From: Chitinophaga sancti
GTDB taxonomy: Bacteria > Bacteroidota > Bacteroidia > Chitinophagales > Chitinophagaceae
Assembly: GCF_034424315.1 (NCBI RefSeq)
Contig: NZ_CP139972.1
Coordinates: 6,332,501 to 6,396,500, forward strand
Length of the DNA: 64,000 nt
Direction of reading: 5' to 3'
Notes under the pieces: model-generated
Told to the model about the DNA's origin: nothing
Seen by the model: the letters and a program-made list of their open reading frames with translations, nothing else
Database searches by the model: none
Part shown: piece by piece, positions 28,358 through 37,316 of the stretch
Position numbering within the stretch: position 1 is the first letter of the stretch
How the letters are laid out: each line of letters opens with the position of its first letter
Made by a program: the position numbers and the translations under genes

Positions 28358-29625
28358 ACAGTTAAAATTGGTGTGGTGCTGGGCAGCACTTCTTTTAATA
28401 TTTGCAGGAAAGCATTCTTAATAGCTACGGCATCTTCCTTCGCTAAAAAGTCATCATTAGAAATAAACGTGAAATCCATCTGTCCTTTGAAAGTACTGGA
28501 CAATATGGTATTTGGATTGGCGAAAGGCCCAATCACGGCAGGACTAAATACCGTATCGATGTCAAAAGAATGCCAGTGCTCTTCAAGATCCAGTTTGCCC
28601 ATATTGGAAAACATCAGGTTGTAATTGAGTTTCCCATATGTCAGGAATTTGATCATGTGTGGAATCGCAGTGTGTGCGTATTCCAGCGCGTGCAGCATGG
28701 CGGTATTGAGTCGCCTTTGTTTGTCAGTGGCGGTGGGTTGCAGGAGCTGTACCCTTGTCCAGAAAGGTTTATTATGGTCATCCACAATGTCAAGTGTGAT
28801 AGAGAGCCCGACCGCAAAAATGGAATCTCTGGTGATCGCTGGTACATACTTCCTGATATCCACGGGGCAGGTCACCCTGGCAGCTCCCTGATCTCCTTTT
28901 ACGTTTCTGAATGCAGCGGCGAGCGCTACGCAGAGTGCAGTATTCACCGTTACGCCCATGGCATTACATTGCCGTATCAGGCTAGAAGTGGTCGACGCAT
29001 CCAGTTTCCAGTGAAGTAAATAATCTTTTTCACGAAGAGTTTTTGACCTCCCTTTTGCAGACACTAATGCTGCCAGTAACTGACAACCATATTTAATCAT
29101 CCCGCCGGTGAACTTCGCCTTGAACAATGGCCAGCCTTTTTGCTGAGACAATGGAATAATATCTTCCAGTGTGAGTAAGGAACGATGTTCACCAATGTCC
29201 AGGCCCGGATTATCCAGCAGGGCAACGATTTCCCTGATCAGTGCCCAGCGGCCGCCTCCATCACAGAGACAATGATGTAAGGTGAGGACAAGATCATTGT
29301 ATCCCAGGGCCCTGATCCAGGTGAGCCTTGCCAGTGGTGCTGTCGTCGTGTCAAAAGGCTGGGCCAGTTCTGATACGGTAACCGTTTCCCAGTCTGTGCT
29401 GTGCACGATCTTCAAAGGAATGGCAGCAGGATGGTCCTGAACCACATAGTGGTCATCGATGATGTTTGCCCTGAGCAAAGGATGTTTTGCCTGGATACAA
29501 GCCAGCGCATGTGACAGTTGCTCTGCTGAGATCGAGCCTTTGATGCGGATAGTAGATACGACATTGAAAGGTGTATTGCCATCTCCCAGCATCAACCTTT
29601 CAGGGAAAAGTAATCTTCTTTTCAT
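28354..29625 (-). CDS. condensation-domain-like acyltransferase (first copy)
   Basis: A 423-aa paralogue of the following gene, with an intact HHCLCDG catalytic motif at 117-123. The start region (FPERLMLGDGNTPFNVV) and the end (DFTFISNDDFLAKEDAV) are shared between the copies. The protein is a stand-alone enzyme without adenylation or carrier domains, so it is not part of an NRPS. It should transfer an acyl chain from a thioester to an alcohol or amine. It is coupled by 4-nt overlaps to the glycosyltransferase upstream and the sister acyltransferase downstream. Two copies with different HHxxxDG forms may acylate two positions, or one may be degenerate. Confidence 0.82.
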   Translation of the reverse strand: MKRRLLFPERLMLGDGNTPFNVVSTIRIKGSISAEQLSHALACIQAKHPLLRANIIDDHYVVQDHPAAIPLKIVHSTDWETVTVSELAQPFDTTTAPLARLTWIRALGYNDLVLTLHHCLCDGGGRWALIREIVALLDNPGLDIGEHRSLLTLEDIIPLSQQKGWPLFKAKFTGGMIKYGCQLLAALVSAKGRSKTLREKDYLLHWKLDASTTSSLIRQCNAMGVTVNTALCVALAAAFRNVKGDQGAARVTCPVDIRKYVPAITRDSIFAVGLSITLDIVDDHNKPFWTRVQLLQPTATDKQRRLNTAMLHALEYAHTAIPHMIKFLTYGKLNYNLMFSNMGKLDLEEHWHSFDIDTVFSPAVIGPFANPNTILSSTFKGQMDFTFISNDDFLAKEDAVAIKNAFLQILKEVLPSTTPILTV

Positions 29626-30821
29626 GCAGTTAACCTTGCTTTAGTGCGTTGTGCAAAAGTTTCTAAGAGTTCTACCGCTTTATCGTTTCCTCCGGCCTGG
29701 ATAAATGTATCCCTGATGTGCTGTGCGCCTTGCCTGTATTTTTCATTTTGTAAAACCTCCCACATGCTGTCGCGCAGATCGCTTACCCGTAGCCGCTTGT
29801 AACGCAGTTTAATACCACAACCTGCATTTTCGATGAGCGATGCGGTGTGAAAATGATCGTATGCAATAGGAGTGATGAGCATGGGCAATCCGTTCAGGAA
29901 GGCATCATTCACTGTGTTGAAACCTCCGTGGCAGATCACCGCATCCATATGCGGCATCAATGCTGTTTGTGGTACGTAACCCTGTACAATGAAGTTGTCA
30001 GGCCACACATCAAAAATTCCCGGGTCAGTGGCTGCTACAATTGTCAAAGGCTCATTGGCAAAAGCTTCAATCAGCTTGCCAAAAAACGCTTTCCTGATAT
30101 CTACCAGCAATGTGCCTAATGATACAAATACTTTTGGTCCGGTAGCCCTGGATAAGCGATCCCAGTCAAACGGGGTGTTATTCGGTCTGCCCTTTACAGG
30201 ACCTACAAAGCGCATGTGTGGCAATGGTCTTTTGCAACCGGAAAACTCTTCGGAAGTAAATACAATATTCATTTCTCTTGAATGGATCGCAAACTCGCCT
30301 GAGTAAATACCCATCTCCTGGTGCAGGCCCTTGATCAGGTTCTGCTGCCATTCGAAGATCTTCGGAGAGTGCATGCTATCGGCTGTTACGTCCGGTGGTA
30401 CAGGCGTAGTCGTTACACAGGGAATACCTTTCTGGTAAGCACAGATAGCACCAGCAAAAGTGATACAATCACTTACAATCACATCTGGCTGAAAATCATC
30501 AGCCACCCTGTTCACACCATTGATCATGATCCGGCAGAAAGGTAGATATGTCTCTTCCAGCGCCAGTCTCAGGGTTTCCACGCCAGATAGCTTCGGACCC
30601 TCGTCCTGCTTTTGTAAGATATGATGGATAGCAGTTTGATATTCTGCCAGCTCTGCATGCGGTACGATGAATTTTCCCCCGGCAGGAATATGCTCCGGCG
30701 CCAGCTCTTTCAATCCTACCCATATCACTTCATGTCCTTTGGCAATCAGGCTGCTGCCCACACTCAGCGTGGGACTGATATGCCCAAAGAAGGGCGGTAC
30801 TACAAACATGAATTTAGACAT
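29622..30821 (-). CDS. UGT/MGT-family glycosyltransferase (second copy)
   Basis: A 399-aa GT1-type (GT-B fold) glycosyltransferase. The N-terminal acceptor domain begins FMFVVPPFFGHISPTLSVG. The donor domain has VSLGTLL and the nucleotide-sugar signature CHGGFNTVNDAFLNGLPMLI..PIAYDHFH. The usual terminal Asp-Gln pair of this signature is Asp-His here, whereas the sister enzyme has Asp-Gln, so sugar preference may differ. Relatives glycosylate lipophilic acceptors such as carotenoids and macrolides. It starts 21 nt after the sister gene and overlaps the acyltransferase by 4 nt. Likely role: second sugar transfer in the pathway (inference). Confidence 0.88.
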   Translation of the reverse strand: MSKFMFVVPPFFGHISPTLSVGSSLIAKGHEVIWVGLKELAPEHIPAGGKFIVPHAELAEYQTAIHHILQKQDEGPKLSGVETLRLALEETYLPFCRIMINGVNRVADDFQPDVIVSDCITFAGAICAYQKGIPCVTTTPVPPDVTADSMHSPKIFEWQQNLIKGLHQEMGIYSGEFAIHSREMNIVFTSEEFSGCKRPLPHMRFVGPVKGRPNNTPFDWDRLSRATGPKVFVSLGTLLVDIRKAFFGKLIEAFANEPLTIVAATDPGIFDVWPDNFIVQGYVPQTALMPHMDAVICHGGFNTVNDAFLNGLPMLITPIAYDHFHTASLIENAGCGIKLRYKRLRVSDLRDSMWEVLQNEKYRQGAQHIRDTFIQAGGNDKAVELLETFAQRTKARLTA

Positions 30822-30842
30822 AGGATAGTGGTTTAATAAAGA

Positions 30843-32063
30843 TTAGTAAACTTTGTTGCGGTAAAATGCCTGGCTCATGGTCATGCCGTATGGAGGTGTC
30901 ACGGGTGCCAGGTCTTCCAGCAAATCTGCCGCAGCAGCGGCGCCACCAGACCGTTCAAATGAATCCTGGATGCGCTGTGCAGCCTGTTTATACACAGGGT
31001 TATTTAAAATCTCCCACACCGCTTCACGAAGATGTGGTGCTTTGAAACGTTTGAAATTCAGGCGTACACCACTCTCTGCCTGTGTGACCTGACCTGCTAC
31101 ATGAGATTGATCGTAAGCAATAGGGATCACCACCAGTGGTATGCCGTGAGACAATGTTTCGCACACCGTGTTATGACCACCATGACATACCACCCCATCC
31201 AGGTGCGGTAGCAGATCCAGTTGTGGTACCCTGCTCTGTACAATAAAATTAGCCGGCCAGCTATCAAACAGCTTTTCATCGGATACAACGATCACTGTTA
31301 CCGCCTGGTGTGCAAATGCATCTATGACCTTGCCAAAGAATTCCTTCTTGTAAGCATGGTCGAATGTGGTGCCAATCGAGACCAGTATCCTGGGATCACT
31401 TCCCATCTGAGACAATTGCTCCCAGTTAAAAGGCGGCGGTGTATGGCGGTTATTGAATACAGGACCAATGAACTTATAATGATCCGGTGTATCCATATAA
31501 CCGAAGAAATCTTTTGAAGTATATACCAATGTGAGTTTTTCAGAAAGAACAATGGCGTCATTCCCGTGAACGCCCAGTTCCTGTTGCAGGCCAACAATCT
31601 GCTTTACTTCCCAGTCATGCACACCGGGCAGGTCTTCCACCATCTTGATGGCGGCAGGGGCTGTGACAGAAGTTGCATAAGGTATCTTCCTCTTGTACGC
31701 GGCAATCGCACCGGCAAAGAGCTGGTGATCATTGATCACTACATCTGGTTTGAATTGATCAAGAATGGTGTTGATCCCTTCGTACATAAAGCGGTTCAGG
31801 GGTATCAGTACCTCTTCGTAGAGGAACTTGATACTTTCAATACCGGATACATTCTTTTTAGTGATCTGGTCCAGGTAGGCTTCGCCGGTTTCATCGTAGG
31901 TAGCGGGCAGCAACTGACCACCTGCTGGTAATCGTGTAACTAGTGAAGGATCCAGGGTGATCCAGCCTACTTCATGCCCCCTGGTCAATAATTCAGCCCC
32001 GAGGCTCAATGTTGGGTTCACATGCCCGTGTAAGGGCGGAACTATAAACGCAAACCTTGCCAT
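30843..32063 (-). CDS. UGT/MGT-family glycosyltransferase (first copy)
   Basis: A 406-aa GT1-type glycosyltransferase paralogous to the next gene. The start is FAFIVPPLHGHVNPTLSLG. The donor-binding signature CHGGHNTVCETLSHGIPLVVI..PIAYDQSH is intact, including the Asp-Gln pair that contacts the sugar. The family uses UDP- or dTDP-sugars on small lipophilic acceptors and resembles CrtX/macrolide glycosyltransferases. It overlaps the alpha/beta-hydrolase gene by 22 nt. In context it is expected to glycosylate the polyketide or fatty-acyl product. Confidence 0.9.
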   Translation of the reverse strand: MARFAFIVPPLHGHVNPTLSLGAELLTRGHEVGWITLDPSLVTRLPAGGQLLPATYDETGEAYLDQITKKNVSGIESIKFLYEEVLIPLNRFMYEGINTILDQFKPDVVINDHQLFAGAIAAYKRKIPYATSVTAPAAIKMVEDLPGVHDWEVKQIVGLQQELGVHGNDAIVLSEKLTLVYTSKDFFGYMDTPDHYKFIGPVFNNRHTPPPFNWEQLSQMGSDPRILVSIGTTFDHAYKKEFFGKVIDAFAHQAVTVIVVSDEKLFDSWPANFIVQSRVPQLDLLPHLDGVVCHGGHNTVCETLSHGIPLVVIPIAYDQSHVAGQVTQAESGVRLNFKRFKAPHLREAVWEILNNPVYKQAAQRIQDSFERSGGAAAAADLLEDLAPVTPPYGMTMSQAFYRNKVY

Positions 32064-32857
32064 ATTCTGTTATTGATTTGTCTGAATTTGCTCTGCCATC
32101 CTTCGAAGAAGTCTTTTAATCGTAATGCCGTTTCTTCCGGCTGTTGCAGCGGCAGATTATGATCCCCGTTCAGTAAGGCGATCCTGGAACGGGTGAGCCT
32201 GTCATATAAAGTTTGTCCGGATGGAACACAGTCTGAGTCCTTACCGTAGAGCAGCAGCGTTTCCTGTTTGATATACCCGATCTCTTTCCCGGAAAAGAAA
32301 CCGCGCTCCTTGCTCAGGTCAGATTTGATCGAAGTTTCGTTGAACAGGTATTCGTACATGCGATGGTTTTTCTCCAGCTGCCGCTTGCCCATCCTGAACT
32401 TAGTGGTGTCAGTGAAATTGTTGATGTAGTCGATCAGGAACTCTTTGCTGTACATATCCATGATGCCCAGTCTTTCATTTTCACCGGGATCGGGAGCTTC
32501 AATCACTGCGAGTTTCTTCACCCGGCCTGGAAAGCGGATCGCCATGCGCAGGGCTATGAGCCCGCCAAAACTATAGCCTACCAGGTGCACCGCTTTGAGC
32601 TCTAATGTTTCCATCAGTGCCAGCAGATCGTTGGTAAGGGCGTTCAGGTCATAGCCATCTTTCTCCTTACCGCTCATGCCATGACTTTTCAGGTCATACA
32701 TGACTACATGAAAATGTTTTGCCAGGATTGGGGCGATGTTGAAATAGTAAACGGACAGGTTGCTGAACATACCGTGTATCAGCAAAATGGTTTCCCTGGC
32801 TCCTTTGTTCATTTCCTGGACATGAACGGAGGTGTCATTGATCTTGATTACTGGCAT
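32042..32857 (-). CDS. alpha/beta-hydrolase fold protein
   Basis: A 271-aa protein with an oxyanion-hole HG (28-29, LLIHGMFSN), nucleophile elbow GYSFGG (Ser96), a probable acid in YGKDSDCVPSG (about 211) and a catalytic His in NGDHNLPLQ (about 238). The full triad is present. It directly follows the free ACP gene (10-nt overlap) and precedes the glycosyltransferases, so a thioesterase or chain-release role on ACP-bound chains is plausible. Hydrolysis of another ester cannot be excluded from sequence. Confidence 0.85.
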   Translation of the reverse strand: MPVIKINDTSVHVQEMNKGARETILLIHGMFSNLSVYYFNIAPILAKHFHVVMYDLKSHGMSGKEKDGYDLNALTNDLLALMETLELKAVHLVGYSFGGLIALRMAIRFPGRVKKLAVIEAPDPGENERLGIMDMYSKEFLIDYINNFTDTTKFRMGKRQLEKNHRMYEYLFNETSIKSDLSKERGFFSGKEIGYIKQETLLLYGKDSDCVPSGQTLYDRLTRSRIALLNGDHNLPLQQPEETALRLKDFFEGWQSKFRQINNRIWQGLRL

Positions 32858-33144
32858 TGTTCAATGTATTTTATAATGTCACCCAGCTTTAGATTGATCA
32901 GCTGGTCGAGGTCCATGCCGGAAAGCCATCCCGTAAAATCTACGTGCTCGCCAAAGTGACTCTTTACCTTCTCTGAAAAGGATACGATCTCAATACTGTC
33001 CATTTCCAGGTCCCTGGTAAAAGAGCTTTCTTTAGAGATGTCCATGTCTTCTACGAACTCTTCCCCGATTACCTCAGTAATGAATTGTTTCAACAGGGCG
33101 AAGATCTCTTCGCTGTTCAGTTTGTGTGCAGCTATAGCGTCCAT
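32848..33144 (-). CDS. acyl carrier protein
   Basis: A 98-aa acidic four-helix protein with the phosphopantetheine site EMDSIEIV (Ser50). It is a little longer than FabD-type ACP at the N-terminus. Its start lies inside the end of the polyketide synthase gene (13-nt overlap), so it is translated with it. It would be loaded by the phosphopantetheinyl transferase fused to that synthase. It may carry the starter unit or the finished chain to the hydrolase, acyltransferases or glycosyltransferases; which one is unknown. Confidence 0.9.
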   Translation of the reverse strand: MDAIAAHKLNSEEIFALLKQFITEVIGEEFVEDMDISKESSFTRDLEMDSIEIVSFSEKVKSHFGEHVDFTGWLSGMDLDQLINLKLGDIIKYIEQCQ

Positions 33145-36100
33145 CCGATAATAAAATTGTTGTGTTTAAGTGTCTGAATGTTGATATCGTTGATCCGTAA
33201 TTCCTCGCCATTAATGGCGGTAACGGTATATGCTTTGGGATTGCCCTGGAGGCCCTTGCCCAGGTATTTGCCATAGGCTTCTTTGGCCACCCAGGCACGG
33301 ATGATCCATTCATCGCGGTCCGTAACAGGCAGCAGTGCCAGCTCAGTAGCAGTAAACACCAGCTCACAAAACCCTTCGCTCTGTGGGTGTATCTCTTCTA
33401 TGTCAATACCCACCGCCTGCTGACGACTTGCAATGGCTACCGCTTCCATGCCCTTGTGAGCGATGGATAGATGAATACCTTCCACACCGTCTACATAAGG
33501 TGCACCGGCAGCATTGTTTTTGATCTCAAATTCTATCGGGAAGCAATGTTGATCCATGACTGCGCGTACAGCATCTTTAGCAGCCACACGGCTGATGATC
33601 CTTTCTTTGCGCTTCATTGGCAACAGGCCTTTTACAAAGGTTTTCTCCGCCTGGTTGAGGTAACGCTTCTGGATAAAATCCCATGATACCACGCGCTGGT
33701 AAGCATTGTTGAAAGTGAATACACCAGGTGCGATCTCTTTTGCCAGTTTGTTTTGCAGGGGAGACATAGAGATCTGCCAGAGGGCTTCATCTATTTCCAG
33801 TCGCCTGTTTTGCCAGCCACTCACGATGGCCCAGGTCTGCCCCGCTTTTTTGATCACAAAATCAGCTGTGGCAAATTCATCATTCAGTTCAGTGAGCTGA
33901 CAGGTGCATTCAAAACTGCCTGACTGATCCTGCATATCTCCATAGAAGGCTATTTCCTGGATCTTTACGGGGAAAGCGATCCTGTCTTTTGTTAAGATCA
34001 GTTGTAACCAAAGGCCGAAAAGCTGCCCTGCATTGTCTAATAAGGAACCTTTGCCCGTGCTGCTTTCGATGATGCCGGTAATGCCCTTTTCGCCCATGTG
34101 CACAATTTTCCGGATACCCTGGTAGGCAGGGCCATGGAACATGTGACGCTCATAGATCTGCGCCGGTGTTTTGTACAGATCATTTGAAAGAGAAGCACCA
34201 ATAGAAAAATCCTTTACAGGTGGTGCTGCAAACTGTTTTGTAAGCTGTACCGTGGCATTCGCATAACTGGGTAAATCCAGCTGTACGGTATCATTGCCTT
34301 CCCATTTTCCCGTGATGGTTTCTTTGAAAGGAGAGGAGACATTCATCCATTGAAACACCTGTATGTTGTAAATGCGTTTTACAGCCCTGTTTTGACCGTT
34401 TACACGGGCAATGTCACCGAATAGCTCAAAGATCATTGTCATCGGTATAACGGGGTCCATATCCTCTTTAATGGGCCATCCCGGTTTTTGCTTTACCAAT
34501 GCATGGTCGATGAGGTAAGGCGTGTTATCCAGGGAGATATTGAGAGTATGGGTAATCGGTTGTACGGAGATGGGGTCATTGAAGAGTGCCATGATCTCAT
34601 CCTGGATAGCGGAGATCTCATCTACATTCTGCAGGAAAGCCTGTAAAACAGGTTTGCGTACCGGTGATGGAAATGCAGGTTTCATAGCCGGTACAGTAAT
34701 CCCTTTCAGGCTCTCCAGCTCTTTTACAAAAGGAGAGCCTAATTGGAGGCGCATAGCGGATGTACGGCCGGGTGAAATGCCCAGGAATTCCAGGTTCACA
34801 TTTTTCCCTTCCACAAACAGTGCCGCCATTACCCGCTGCAACTGGTCCAATCCACCACGGGTAGGTACATTTGCTGCAATGGCGCTATATGCTTTCCCTT
34901 TCAGGGTATCATCGACAAAGCCAATCAACCCACCTGCACCCACCTGGATAAACACGCGTACATTTTCCTGTTCATATAGCTTCACCGTCAATTCCCTGAA
35001 TCTTACCGGCTTGATCAAATGATCCACACTCAGGTCCCTGATGGCCTCATAGGTATCCGGATACAGGTCCAGCGTAGTTGCCGACCAGAAAGGAATCTCC
35101 GGTTTCAGCCATTGGATCTTACTGATTCCTGCCAGCAATACATCTGTTTTTGGGGCTACAAAGGGAGAGTGGAAGCCAGACTGGAATGGGAGCACCTGGT
35201 GGAAGATCTGCTTAGCTTTCAGTACTTCAATGAAATCGGCCACCGCTGCATCAGTGCCACAAAGAATGGCCTGTTGCGGGCAATTATCCATTGATAAGTA
35301 AATATCCTGTTTCCCTGCCAGTAAGGGTAACAGCTGATCGTAGCCAACACCGGTTACAAGGAATTTCGCATTCTCTGTTTCCAGTGCCTGTGGATTCAGA
35401 TCCTGCAGTATTTCAAGAATAGAAGCTTCCGTTGCCATACCCGCAGAGCGGCCTGCCAGCCATTCTCCCATACTATGACCTGCATTCAGGTCAGGGCGGA
35501 TGCCCAGTTGCTTCAGGGCGGTATCAATGATACGGCTCCTTTCCAGCAGGGTAATGGCCGAATCATACACACTGTCCTTATGCTGCTTAACAGCGGGCAA
35601 ATGGAAACGGGCTGCTACGCTATCCACCTCTCCGCCACCCAGGCCATCCAAACCCGGGAAAAGAAATGCCACCTTGCCGCCATTTGCCAGCAATGGCTCA
35701 TTCGTAAACCAGATGTCCTGCTTGTTCCTCCAGGGGGTATTCCTGCCTACAATCTTTACTGCCCGCTTCATGCGCTCAGGCGAAGGGTCAAAGAGGGCTA
35801 TGCGGTAATCACCCTGCCCGGGATCAGTTTCGTTATTTTCCAATGCATAGATCAGGGCTTCCGCGCTTTTCCTGGCCAGCAATACAACATTGGATGGGCT
35901 AAAGCCACTGAACACGCCTTTGGGCAGGGTATTAAAGCCCTCTACCACCAGGTGCGCATTGATGCCGCCAAAACCGAAAGCATTCACACCTGCCCGTAAT
36001 GGCAAGCCTGTTGCCTGCCAGTCAGTCGCTTCCTGTACAGGGGCGAAGCGTGTATGTTGCATAGCTGCTACCGGCTCTTCACAGTGCATGGTGGGAGGCA

Positions 36101-37295
36101 GGGTATTATGATACAATGCCAGTGCCGTCTTTATTAATCCTGCCATACCGGCTGCGGGCATGGCATGGCCAATCATTGATTTTACGGAACCAATGCCTGC
36201 TTTATGGCGATGCTGACCAAACACTTCTGCAAGTGTCTCTAACTCTGTTTTATCACCTAATGGGGTACCCGTGCCATGGGCTTCGATGTATCCGATTTCA
36301 TCAAGTCCGATGCCTGCGCGCTGCCATGCCTGCCTGATGGCAATGGCCTGGCCTTTCACAGAAGGACTCATCACACTGGTGCCCGCACCATCGCTGGAGA
36401 TGCCACTGCCTTTGATCACCGCATACACCCGATCATTATCACGGACGGCATCTTCCAGTTTTTTCAACACCACAAAACCACAGCCTTCACCGATCAGCAA
36501 TCCGTCTGCCTGCTGATCGAATGGCCTGATCTGTTGCCGGCGCGATAATGCACCCAGCTGAGTGAAGATGCTCCAGAAGGGAGCATTCTGCGATACATGC
36601 ACACCACCAGCAATGATCATATTGGCCCTGCCGGTAGTGAGTTCCTGTATAGCATGATCGACTGCCAGCAATGAACTGGCGCAGGCGGCATCCAGGGTAT
36701 AGGCTACACCACCCAGGTTCAGGCGATTCGCTACCAGCGATGCTACCAGGTTGGGGATCAATCCCATGGCCGTATCCGGGCCAAAGCGACCTTTCTTTTG
36801 CTGGAACTCTTTCTTTACTTTTTCAAGATCAGCACCTGGGAGATGCGGTAATAAGGTGCGCAGGAGTTGTACGATCTGCTCACCGGTACGTACGATCTCA
36901 ATCGCCCTGGTAGCACCGGGTCCGGGATAATTCCCTTTGCCGATAATGATGCCTGTTTTTTCAAAAGAGATCTTTTTATCCAATACCCCTGCATCTTCCA
37001 TTGCCTGCCTGGCAAGAGCCAGCGTGAGCAACTGCTCCGGTTCAGTACCTTCTACTGCCAGTGGCAGAATGCCAAAGCGAATAGGGTCAAAGCTGGCGTA
37101 TTCATCGATGAAGCCACCCTTGCGACAATAAAAGCGGTCTGCCGCTATCGCCGCTGGATCAAAGAAAGTGGCATCCAGCCTGTGTTCAGGCACTACCTGT
37201 ATCGCGTCTTTTTTCTGTATTATATTTTGCCAGAAGGCCTGGATATTGCCCGCACCGGGAAAGATACCAGACATCCCTATGATTGCTACATTCAT
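33132..37295 (-). CDS. iterative polyketide/fatty-acid synthase: KS-AT-DH-phosphopantetheinyl transferase
   Basis: A 1387-aa protein. The ketosynthase (1-430) has the full Cys-His-His set: DAACASS near 204, EAHGTGT, and IGHAMPAAG. The acyltransferase (about 520-830) has GHSMGE (Ser near 606) and FHSPF. A double-hotdog dehydratase region (about 915-1150) has His931 in LIDHALVKQ and an Asp in LLDNAGQLFG near 1087. The C-terminus (about 1200-1387) is an Sfp-like phosphopantetheinyl transferase with GIDIEE (Asp near 1298) and WVAKEAYGK. It has no ACP or KR, so it must act with the first synthase and the free ACP. The layout recalls PfaC/PfaB-type subunits of PUFA synthases. It starts 21 nt after the first synthase. 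Confidence 0.88.
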   Translation of the reverse strand: MNVAIIGMSGIFPGAGNIQAFWQNIIQKKDAIQVVPEHRLDATFFDPAAIAADRFYCRKGGFIDEYASFDPIRFGILPLAVEGTEPEQLLTLALARQAMEDAGVLDKKISFEKTGIIIGKGNYPGPGATRAIEIVRTGEQIVQLLRTLLPHLPGADLEKVKKEFQQKKGRFGPDTAMGLIPNLVASLVANRLNLGGVAYTLDAACASSLLAVDHAIQELTTGRANMIIAGGVHVSQNAPFWSIFTQLGALSRRQQIRPFDQQADGLLIGEGCGFVVLKKLEDAVRDNDRVYAVIKGSGISSDGAGTSVMSPSVKGQAIAIRQAWQRAGIGLDEIGYIEAHGTGTPLGDKTELETLAEVFGQHRHKAGIGSVKSMIGHAMPAAGMAGLIKTALALYHNTLPPTMHCEEPVAAMQHTRFAPVQEATDWQATGLPLRAGVNAFGFGGINAHLVVEGFNTLPKGVFSGFSPSNVVLLARKSAEALIYALENNETDPGQGDYRIALFDPSPERMKRAVKIVGRNTPWRNKQDIWFTNEPLLANGGKVAFLFPGLDGLGGGEVDSVAARFHLPAVKQHKDSVYDSAITLLERSRIIDTALKQLGIRPDLNAGHSMGEWLAGRSAGMATEASILEILQDLNPQALETENAKFLVTGVGYDQLLPLLAGKQDIYLSMDNCPQQAILCGTDAAVADFIEVLKAKQIFHQVLPFQSGFHSPFVAPKTDVLLAGISKIQWLKPEIPFWSATTLDLYPDTYEAIRDLSVDHLIKPVRFRELTVKLYEQENVRVFIQVGAGGLIGFVDDTLKGKAYSAIAANVPTRGGLDQLQRVMAALFVEGKNVNLEFLGISPGRTSAMRLQLGSPFVKELESLKGITVPAMKPAFPSPVRKPVLQAFLQNVDEISAIQDEIMALFNDPISVQPITHTLNISLDNTPYLIDHALVKQKPGWPIKEDMDPVIPMTMIFELFGDIARVNGQNRAVKRIYNIQVFQWMNVSSPFKETITGKWEGNDTVQLDLPSYANATVQLTKQFAAPPVKDFSIGASLSNDLYKTPAQIYERHMFHGPAYQGIRKIVHMGEKGITGIIESSTGKGSLLDNAGQLFGLWLQLILTKDRIAFPVKIQEIAFYGDMQDQSGSFECTCQLTELNDEFATADFVIKKAGQTWAIVSGWQNRRLEIDEALWQISMSPLQNKLAKEIAPGVFTFNNAYQRVVSWDFIQKRYLNQAEKTFVKGLLPMKRKERIISRVAAKDAVRAVMDQHCFPIEFEIKNNAAGAPYVDGVEGIHLSIAHKGMEAVAIASRQQAVGIDIEEIHPQSEGFCELVFTATELALLPVTDRDEWIIRAWVAKEAYGKYLGKGLQGNPKAYTVTAINGEELRINDINIQTLKHNNFIIGWTL

Positions 37296-37316
37296 ATCTG
37301 CGGACGATTTAAAAGG

